Shown one piece after another: positions 56,839-64,000 of a stretch of 64,000 bases of DNA (position 1 is the stretch's first letter; the number at the start of each line of letters is the position of its first letter). This stretch comes from Stachybotrys elegans (lineage: Eukaryota; Ascomycota; Sordariomycetes; Hypocreales; Stachybotryaceae). The stretch lies in contig JAGPNK010000002.1 of assembly GCA_020746835.1 (NCBI GenBank), forward strand, positions 1,240,001 through 1,304,000, in the 5' to 3' direction. The position numbers and the translations under genes are program-made. The notes beneath the pieces were generated by a model. The model was not told the DNA's origin and did no database searches. It was given only the letters and a program-made list of their open reading frames with translations.

Positions 56839-57782
56839 ATGGACGTCACTTCCCTTCTTAATACGTCGACGGCGTCGATACTCAACAACACAAGGTCAGA
56901 GCAGCCACCATCACTACTGGCCAAGAGGAGAGGAAGCACGAGGACACTTGCAGAATCTCCCGAGAGGAGCTCCAAATCCAGCTCGCCACCTTCTGAGACC
57001 GATTCGAGAAGCACTAGGAGTCGAACGCCATGGAACGCTGATGGCTACGTTCTACCCCTCCATATCGAGACCAAGGAGCAGAGGCTATCCGTCGCTCGCC
57101 TCCGCTCCCCAAGCGAACGATTCGACACGCCCAGCTCCTCGGGGTGGGAGTCGCGAGCCAGCCACTCGAGATGCAGCTCCGAAGACTCGCTCGACGACAT
57201 CACCACCTCTAGAGTCGTTACGCCGTTGATGGGCATGCACCCTGTTCTGTAGGTTCTCCAAGGAAGCCAAATGATTTGGCATGCTTCTTTTTCTGGTTCT
57301 AACAGACGTTCAGGTCACCGCTCTCAGATCTGGAGCACCGACGTAACCTATCAACGTACGTGATGGATCCTTGCCCTCATCAATATACGTGGTATCAAGA
57401 GGGCACATAACTAACATCTCTCAGCTATGACTCTCGCCCTGATGCATTGTTTGGAAGATACTCGCCAAATGCGCCAACCCACAAATTCTCGGACAGCCGC
57501 AGCAGTCTCTCTTCATTTGCATCGTCATCCGTATCCGCGGCGCACTCTAGGATATCGTCCGTTACTACCGTCAATGGGTTCCATTCCGACCTCCCCTTGC
57601 TTGATTCAAAGCTGGGGCAACTACCCGAATCCCCAGAGCTACCGATGCTGGGCTCGGTACAGCCCCCTTCTCCTTTCCTACCGCCTCCCAGAGATGCCTC
57701 AGCTCCCAGTCTCAGTCGACGACAGACGGATTACTCCAGGGCTCCCTCAGCCTCTATCAACTTGGGCGACAGCTTCGGGTAG
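56839..57782 (+). CDS. Ser-rich protein beginning MDVTSLLN, probable regulator; 3' end uncertain
   Basis: Starts in excellent context (GCCATGG). Exons 56839-57248, 57314-57355 (42 nt) and 57425 onward restore a continuous protein: TPWNADGYVLPLHIETKEQR, LMGMHPVLSPLSDLEHRRNL, STYDSRPDALFGRYSPNAPT, HKFSDSRSSLSSFASSSVSA, ending INLGDSFG. Read straight on, the frame stops at 57782 (about 268 residues). Alternatively a GT at 57779 starts another intron, with acceptors at 57858 or 57877 and further sequence to about 58105; no choice gave a convincing C-terminus. Low-complexity Ser/Pro sequence with no named domain. The style (short conserved N-terminal motif, HKFSDSRSSLSS block) recalls developmental regulators of filamentous fungi, but I cannot name it. 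It may even be linked by splicing to the next gene. Confidence 0.6.
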
Positions 57783-58677
57783 GCAATATTGTTCCTTTCG
57801 TTACCCCCCTTTCACTTTTCACCTCCCGAATGAACTTGCCTTGTTATCATTGCCACAGTGAATCATCATTGCACAAGACGAGCCATGCAGCCACCCTCCT
57901 GGGTCAAACGGCTCTTACCACGATTCTATGTTCTGGCGAATGTCTGGTCACCCCGTCACACCCTCTTGACGGAAAGCCAATTTCCTTCACACAGCAGAGG
58001 ATGAGCTATTGTGACATTCAGAACGAGTGGAACAATAGGGTTTGCTGTGCTGGAGTGGTCAATAATCTCTGGAGTCAAAATGACCGGACGTGGTGCCAAC
58101 TGTAGCCAGCCGGCCCACAGCACCGTCTGTGAATAACTACGGGAATCCGAAGACCCTCACAAGGCCACTCCAGCACCACAGAGCGAAACCACTGACCATG
58201 ACCCGTGTTCGAAGTCGAACACCATTGCAGTCTCGTGACATATCTCATCCGAGCGTGCATCACTGCTCCCTTCCCTACCCACCTATCCATCCCACTGCCA
58301 TTCACCCCCTTTCACACTAAGAACAATGGACTTGCTCGAGGCTTCAATACTTTCACTTCACGCTCGAATGCAGCTCATGGCTATAAAAGAGCACCAGCCA
58401 TCTCACTGGCCACTCTCTCCGAACATTTCTAGCTTTCTCTTTTCAACGTGGCAATTACGTTGCTGTTCCTCTTAAATTTCTCGTCAGCTAACATCAATTC
58501 AGCCACAGTCTTCAAAGTGCTGAGAACATCATCCCATCGAAATTCCACAAGAGAGCTATATCGGCACCAAACTGTGGCCCTCTGCCTTACACCCGCTCCA
58601 GCCCATTTGCACAGTATCCCGTTCTACCTCTACCGCAGCACAGTCTTACCCGACAACGCCAGGACCTGTCTCCAAAC
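57783..58677. other. Region between the two 57-60 kb genes
   Basis: Either the 3' end of the upstream gene (possible extra exon 57859-58105) and the leader of the next gene, or intron sequence joining them. No independent gene seen. CT-rich from 58240 to 58320. Confidence 0.5.
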
Positions 58678-60243
58678 ATGACAATGGCATCAGCTCAGAG
58701 CCTTACCGTTTCCAACCATCAGCAGGATGGCATCGCGGCTTCCCCTATCCCTAGCCCCGACTTTGGCCGTGGCCCTCGATCTGGTCCTACTATGCCAGTT
58801 AACGGAGAGCACGTCCTGAGCCCTTCGCAACCCAATACATCGACAATTCAAGAAGAGAGCGGCGAAAAGAAGGCCGGTGCCGACGATCCTTGCTGCATGT
58901 TTGTCGAGGACTGCAACACCGGTTCGCAGCTCCGTAAGGCTATCTCGCACCTATTTGGTCGCAACAAGAACTGCACCCAGCAGATCCCCAAGCATGTCTG
59001 GGTCTATTATTGTCGCAAGCATTACCAGCGCGTCCGTTACCGCAACGCCTCCACATACCCGCTCACTCAAATGAGCCTCGTCAAGACTCAGCTTCTTCGA
59101 CTTCAAGCCTGGAGCGCCGCCAACGAGCAGGAGGGTAAAGGCTCCGTCATAGAGAGCTGGGACTTTTCGCTTCGCAAGCGTGAGCAGAAGCGACTCAACA
59201 ACGAGAATGCCGACGATAGCGACGAGGAGCAAAAGGGTAGCCACGGAGGGAGTGTCGTTCCTGCTTGGGTCATCAATGGCCTTGGCCGAGGCTACAAGAC
59301 TGACCAGATTATGGAGATCGTGGAGCGCATGTACGAAGAGCTGAAGGAGGGAGAGCTCTCGCAGATTCCTGAAGTCGAGTTTCTGCCGAACATTGTCGAG
59401 AGAGGATCTGACAAGTCCACCAAGCCCATGAAAGGCCGCCGACAAAACAGCAGCTCGGGCGCCAAGACGCCCAAACGCAAGGCATCGGAGGCCGAGTCCA
59501 GCGATGGAAGACTGCTTGTCAGTCCCGAATACCAAAGCGGGCTCGACGACGAATATGGATTGATTAGTCCATCAGAGAAGCGTGCTCGCATTGAGAGTTC
59601 GGGTATGCCCATGTACCACCCGCCTCAACTCTCCTCTTCGTTCCTGAAGCCTGTGCCTGGCTCTGCCGCTCGATCTGGATCGTCTTATACCTTCTCCCAG
59701 AGTGCAGATGGCTCTGTTCCTCGCGCACCCACGGTCGTGCCCAAGATCCAGCAAAGCATCTACAGCGCAGCCAACGCAGGACACCGCATCGGACGCGCCT
59801 CTTACGATGAAGCAGGAGAGTACATGTCTGCTCCCCGCTCCGCCATAGGCTTTGGAACCTCATCCCATCTATCCCTACCGTCCATCAGCAGCCAATTGAA
59901 CGGCTACAGTGTGGAGGCACATGCTGGGCGACAGCCGCTTGGCCACCCTTCTCGTCCTTCCCACCAGCGCTCTGCCAGTGCTTACACCCCAGAATCACGA
60001 AGCATGCACGGCTTTGGACGACCTTCTAGCTCCGGCCACGACGGGCATGAAATGTTCCAGTTCACTGCCGGTGGGGCTCACGGCCCAGCTTCTCATGATA
60101 TGAACTATCATGGACGTCACCACGCCTACAGCCACAGCTGGTCTCAGCATGCCGCCCAGAGCAGCGAGGATGCCATGCCCCGACAGCTGCCAGCCATGAT
60201 GACGAGCCCATACAACGACGGCGCTGAAGGGCGCCGCAGCTGA
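58678..60243 (+). CDS. Conserved fungal Cys/His-rich protein, probable nuclear regulator
   Basis: Single exon, 521 residues, starting MTMASAQS. A compact conserved core lies at about residues 63-180: DDPCCMFVEDCNTGSQLRKA, ISHLFGRNKNCTQQIPKHVW, VYYCRKHYQRVRYRNASTYP, then LRLQAWSAANEQEGKGSV and the basic SLRKREQKRLNNEN. PAWVINGLGRGYKTDQIMEI follows near 200. The spaced Cys and His (CC, C, C, YC-KH) could bind metal. The rest is Ser/Pro/Gly/His-rich and disordered, with KGRRQNSSSGAKTPKRKASE as a likely nuclear-localisation signal. I recognise the core as one shared by many filamentous ascomycetes without a settled function; a transcriptional or developmental role is inference from composition. 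Confidence 0.8.
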   Translation: MTMASAQSLTVSNHQQDGIAASPIPSPDFGRGPRSGPTMPVNGEHVLSPSQPNTSTIQEESGEKKAGADDPCCMFVEDCNTGSQLRKAISHLFGRNKNCTQQIPKHVWVYYCRKHYQRVRYRNASTYPLTQMSLVKTQLLRLQAWSAANEQEGKGSVIESWDFSLRKREQKRLNNENADDSDEEQKGSHGGSVVPAWVINGLGRGYKTDQIMEIVERMYEELKEGELSQIPEVEFLPNIVERGSDKSTKPMKGRRQNSSSGAKTPKRKASEAESSDGRLLVSPEYQSGLDDEYGLISPSEKRARIESSGMPMYHPPQLSSSFLKPVPGSAARSGSSYTFSQSADGSVPRAPTVVPKIQQSIYSAANAGHRIGRASYDEAGEYMSAPRSAIGFGTSSHLSLPSISSQLNGYSVEAHAGRQPLGHPSRPSHQRSASAYTPESRSMHGFGRPSSSGHDGHEMFQFTAGGAHGPASHDMNYHGRHHAYSHSWSQHAAQSSEDAMPRQLPAMMTSPYNDGAEGRRS

Positions 60244-60803
60244 ACGGTGTGACGGTCACCGCATCCCTAGAAATCAAATAGCGACTGCTTCGTCACGCTG
60301 GTCGTCATGCCTCTCTGGCTACTTCAGTCTCATTTGTTTTCTTTTGTGGATCATTCTCTTAATCTTCTGCGTCTGGCGATGCACTTTTCACTTAATGTAT
60401 TCTCGGGAGAATATCGTGGCAATGGGAAGCCTGGATCTTGCCTTTGCTTTATTTTTCTTCTTCTTCTTCTTCCAAATTATTCTCTTTGTATCTTGCCTTC
60501 TTTCTCTCAGGGATGGGTTTACGGGAATCACGCCTTGACGGTGTTGATAATGGGCCAAAAGGGCATATGATGATGAAGTGGCATCTCTTCGAATTGGAAC
60601 ACAAGAACCACCGGGCTGGCCACAGGTGTAATTTTAGCGTTTTGACGATGAAACGTCTATTTCATAATAGATAAGACTGCCACCAGCCTAAATGGACCCA
60701 AAAGCGAGGCGTGACTGCATGGCATACAATAAGTCTTGGCTTGGCCATGTCAAGTGAGCCGAAAGGCCTATGTAATTTGACTTTGCAGACCGGCCGTCCG
60801 GGT
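60244..60803. other. Convergent intergenic region
   Basis: No gene. 3' flanks of the rightward Cys/His-rich gene (T/CTT-rich tract at 60449-60480) and the leftward acetyltransferase gene. Confidence 0.7.
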
Positions 60804-61580
60804 CTACTCTTTAAACATGATGCTACCGCCTTGCCATGATGCCAGCTCGCCCACGTTGGCCCTGGCCACCTCAACAAACCCGTGGCGAGAGTAATAGCTC
60901 TCAGTGCCCTTGAGCCCAATGAGCCATGAAGCTTTGTCCTGGCGCTCGGCCTTCTGGAGGCCTTCGCTAAGGAGCACGGAGCCGAGCCCACGGCCTTGGA
61001 GCTTCGGATGCACGGCCAAGGTGGACAGGTACATGGCTTGGCGGCGGCGGTCCGTGTTGAGCACGCGGGGCTTGATGGACTCGAGCACGCGGGAGAAGCT
61101 GGTGCCCTTCTCCTTGTCCACAAGACTTATGGGGAAGAGGAAGTCTCTGACCTGCAGGACGCCTCGAATGAAGGATGCGAACCAAGAATCTGCAAGCATG
61201 AGCAAACTAGAAACACTTCCCTAGATGGGAGAAGGAGGAGGAGGAGGAGGAGGAGGAGGAGGAGGAGGGAGATGTGACTTACATGGGGACAACCACCGCT
61301 GGGCAAAGGAGAAGCTGCTATTGGGATAGCACCAGAAGGAAAACCCGACAGGACGATCGTCTTCGCCTACGATGACCGTGAGCGAGTAGCTAGGAGTCCA
61401 GTAGCGAGTCTGGAACAAGCGATGGAGATGAACGACGAGCGCATCGGGGTGGGCGTGGCGCGTTGGAAACAGTATGTCAAAGAGGTCGTCGGAGAGGGTG
61501 GCAGCATGGTAGATGCTCGCCATATAAATGAGATCCGAGTAGCGCCCGGGTCGGGAGCGGTAGGTTGCGATGGAAGCCAT
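60804..61580 (-). CDS. GNAT-family N-acetyltransferase
   Basis: Exons 61283-61580 and 60804-61189 on the minus strand give 227 residues. Acyl-CoA motif A is clear in the second exon: MYLSTLAVHPKLQGRGLGSV with QGRGLG at about 164-169, followed by the LLSEGLQKAE helix and the C-terminal YYSRHGFVEVA strand. The N-terminal half (ILFPTRHAHPDALVVHLHRL, YSLTVIVGEDDRPVGFSFW) is typical of fungal GNATs with unknown amine substrates. The 93-nt intron contains a (TCC)n tract between donor GTAAGT and acceptor TTGCAG; an earlier TCTAG would bring in a stop, so the later acceptor is chosen. Soluble, substrate unknown. Confidence 0.88.
61232..61269. repeat. (GGA)n microsatellite inside an intron
   Basis: About twelve GGA/GAG units on the plus strand, reading as TCC/CTC on the coding strand of the acetyltransferase intron, where it may serve as polypyrimidine tract. 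Confidence 0.9.
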
Positions 61581-64000
61581 TGCAACAAGGATGTGTGAGC
61601 TGTGAATGAGTTGCTTGCTGGATGGGATGGTTCGGGGTGAGGATTTGCTCCCAAGGAGGGCGAATGACTCGGTAGGCTACCTATATCCTCCAGGCCTTTG
61701 CTAGAGCCGCTTGAAAGGATAGATAAGGCCAACAAGATGACCAGGGTAAAATACACTGAAGAATTGGCGATGACTGTTCTGCAAATTGCAACTAGATGCT
61801 ATGGAATCAAGATATAAACGTCAGGAATAGGAGGACCCACAGGAATAATCCTTGTTACCGGGTGAGTCAGGCCGACATCAACGTTCCTCTCACCATCAAT
61901 ACATATATATATATATTTGTGTGTTTGTGTGCGTGTGTGCGTGTGTGGTTGTTCCATGGAGATGGGAGCCGATGCCCGATTTCACCGTTTTGCTTCAAAG
62001 CCGAGGAACGGCTACTCACAACATCAGCTCCCTCAGTGCGAGAGATATCGTCGAAGACTCCGCGACTTCGGGGTCCGGGTGAGGGAATCGGTAGCAGAGG
62101 GAGCGCCCCGGCGGCCAAGCCAATGCGCGATACGAAGAGCAACCATCCTTGACTTTGGCAGAATCAATCGACGGCGGTAGGGGCCGTTGGACAAAGCGAT
62201 ATGGGTGCGACCGTTGAGTGTGTTGAGCAGGATCATGACAGCTTGCTCAAATCATGGGTACGAGTGAGGTGGACTGGGCGAAAAGAATAGATGAGAGAGA
62301 GTCATCCGCCACTTACATTCTCAAGCTTGCCCTGGTAGTAAACTACCCTCCGAGATCCTATTCGTTCACGGCGCAAGACTTGCTTCTGTACCAAGCTCGC
62401 TCCCCTCCTCCGTTAGTCGCGTCCAGGTAGGTCAATGGGTCAGAGGGGTCGTACGACATTGCTGTCAGATAATAGCACATAGATATCCTATCACAAGCGT
62501 CGGCATTGACCGAACCCATTTGATGGGCGGTTTGCTTACCTAGAGGGGCAATTGGTCAAAGCCAAGGGAGCTCTGACGTGCGCAGCTTCAGAACGGATCC
62601 TTGTTGGCTTCTGGGCGCTTAGGATGCTGAGATGTTTGAACTTGATGAAGCATCGTGGGGGACAAGCTCTGCGTGTTTGATTGGGGACATGGCGTCAGTG
62701 CACTTGATTCGTCTTTACTCGACAACAGAACCCAGGCATTTGCGATTGACCTTGGCAGGTGCCTAAGAAGTGAGGTTGGCAGGAGGCATCTCAGCGGTTG
62801 CAACAAATACTGGGCTAGAGAAGGCAGGTGCGGAGTTGGTCGCTGTTGTACCTACGAACCACTACTAAGTATGTAGAACTGAAGTGACTTCCTGGATAAG
62901 TTAGGTACTACTAAGGTACCTGTACTGGTTTCTCTTCGCAAGTTGGACCCTTTCTTGTCAAGTTTATCATCATCTTTGCATTCGCCTTTATGCTGCATGG
63001 TGCGTCTCGCCAATGAGCCGGCTCGATACTAAGTACTAATATGCCAGTCAGACCTCTAGGGGCAGGGGCAGGGGTAGGTCTCACTGGTCTCCGGCCTCCC
63101 CCCACGTCCCCTAGGACCCTTCTTTTGCACAATCCGACAACTCTCGATCCTTTGGAGCTCCAACATGGCTGTGCGGGCGGCAGGGGCCGGCCACTCTCCC
63201 TGGTGCTACGGAGCACCTAGCATGCCTTGGTGCTGCTTGGCCTGAGTTTCTTTCTGATATTAGTGCCCTCCTAACGGTTTGCCCAGTTTTCTTGCGGGGC
63301 CAGCGCCCGTGTCATTCAGCTCAACTGAGTCGAGCAGCCGTCGTCGTCCTTGGCGCTGTGATTTTGGAACCATAACCATAACAACCGACAGTGAGCGAGG
63401 GTCCATACCCTGTCCGTTGCTGCTTGTTGGTCGGAGACGGGTTGACAAGAGTTGCCATAGGGCTGAGCTGGGCTCGGTTGGGCGGCTGCTGCTACGGTTT
63501 CGGGTTTGTTGGTTGCCGTCGAAACTTTGCCAACGAATGAGGACATGCCAATCTGTCGCCCACCACACATTGGTTGCTATTTCCAGCAGACTGCCCTCTT
63601 TGCCGTAAGCCGCTGACAAAAGGAAAATCGACAAAAATAAGAACAACGACGAAATAAGTATCTCGGATAGAGAAGCGCAGCACCAACAGACGCTCATCAT
63701 CACCTCGTCGTCGTCGTCATCTGACGGTTGCTTGGCTACATACAGCCCATCATTGATTGGGCTGCGTCATTACTACTGTCAGGCCACCCCGTCCCTCATA
63801 CATGGGGGAGGCCAGAGCCGGAAGAATAAGAAGCTCTCATGCGGCCCCTTCTATCATGACCTCGCCCATTGCCGATATACAGCCTTGAATCCCGTCAACC
63901 ACGGCCCGCAGCAGCCTCTCTCTCTATTTCATCTGTTGTTCTCGCTGTCCCCGCCCGGCGGATCGCGCTCTCTTTGCATCTCGATAGACGAATTGAGAAG
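61581..64000. other. Gene-free right end
   Basis: No gene supported. The left part is the promoter of the acetyltransferase gene. The minus-strand frame at 63260-63703 begins with a hydrophobic stretch but has no further sign of being real. GGTACC-type motifs occur at 62901-62921. A gene may begin beyond the window; the last 150 bases are CT-rich. Confidence 0.5.
61903..61948. repeat. (AT)n-(GT)n compound microsatellite
   Basis: Seven AT units followed by GT-rich sequence with GCGT interruptions, in gene-free DNA. Confidence 0.85.

Noticed and set aside
63260..63703. 147-codon minus-strand frame with hydrophobic N-terminus
   Set aside because: Looks superficially like a signal peptide, but the remainder is low-information sequence with three overlapping frames.
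1..64000. tRNA, 5S rRNA, CRISPR arrays, insertion sequences or LTR elements
   Set aside because: Looked for tRNA B-box sequences (GGTTCGANTCC), regularly spaced direct repeats and paired terminal repeats by eye; none stood up. A covariance-model scan would be needed to exclude small RNAs.

Overview
The window is nuclear DNA of a filamentous ascomycete, most likely a Sordariomycete and possibly Hypocreales. The evidence is short spliceosomal introns (about 50-160 nt, GTRNGT donors, CTAAC/CTGAC branch points), 19 protein genes recognisable at about one per 3.4 kb, and fungal-specific families: the APSES regulator StuA, an Atf1-type bZIP factor with fungal N-terminal domains, the Golgi carboxypeptidase KEX1, p24 protein Erv25 and the kinetochore subunit Dsn1/Mis13. 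The species cannot be fixed from the sequence alone. No rRNA, tRNA, transposon or CRISPR array was seen.

Layout. 1-3.65 kb: gene-free, CT-rich leader and promoter of stuA (3.65-5.89, +). 7.41-9.49 (+): coiled-coil protein resembling TACC/Alp7. 9.89-10.99 (-): amidohydrolase. 12.38-13.30 (-): CBM48 glycogen-binding-domain protein. 13.3-17.2: no gene. 17.18-18.87 (+): HD phosphohydrolase and small F-box protein. 19.10-19.89 (-): GPI-anchored secreted protein with a collagen-like stalk. 19.9-24.4: no gene. 24.43-27.94 (+): 1169-residue disordered protein of unknown function. 28.57-36.37 is gene-dense: U1 snRNP protein C (-), Erv25 (+), Dsn1 (-), Atf1-like bZIP (-). 36.4-40.7: no gene. 40.67-47.98, all (-): GST-like enzyme, ten-zinc-knuckle protein, KEX1. 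49.36-50.21 (+): SPOUT methyltransferase Sfm1. 50.2-56.8: no gene. 56.84-60.24 (+): a serine-rich protein and a conserved Cys/His-rich nuclear-type protein. 60.80-61.58 (-): GNAT acetyltransferase. 61.6-64.0: no gene.

This is a housekeeping and developmental core region, not a metabolic gene cluster, and the genes do not form one pathway. They fall into themes: transcription control of development and stress (StuA, Atf1, probably the 58.7 kb gene), chromosome segregation (TACC-like protein, Dsn1), RNA processing and translation (U1-C, zinc-knuckle protein, Sfm1) and secretory traffic and processing (Erv25, KEX1, GPI protein). The regulators tend to sit downstream of unusually long gene-free stretches.

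Most notable: the U1-C gene appears to need a 6-nt internal micro-exon, and the Sfm1 gene an 18-nt micro-exon that encodes part of its cofactor-binding loop. Skipping either leaves the reading frame intact. The first intron of the Atf1 gene is 54 codons long and open in frame, so its retention would give an in-frame insertion.
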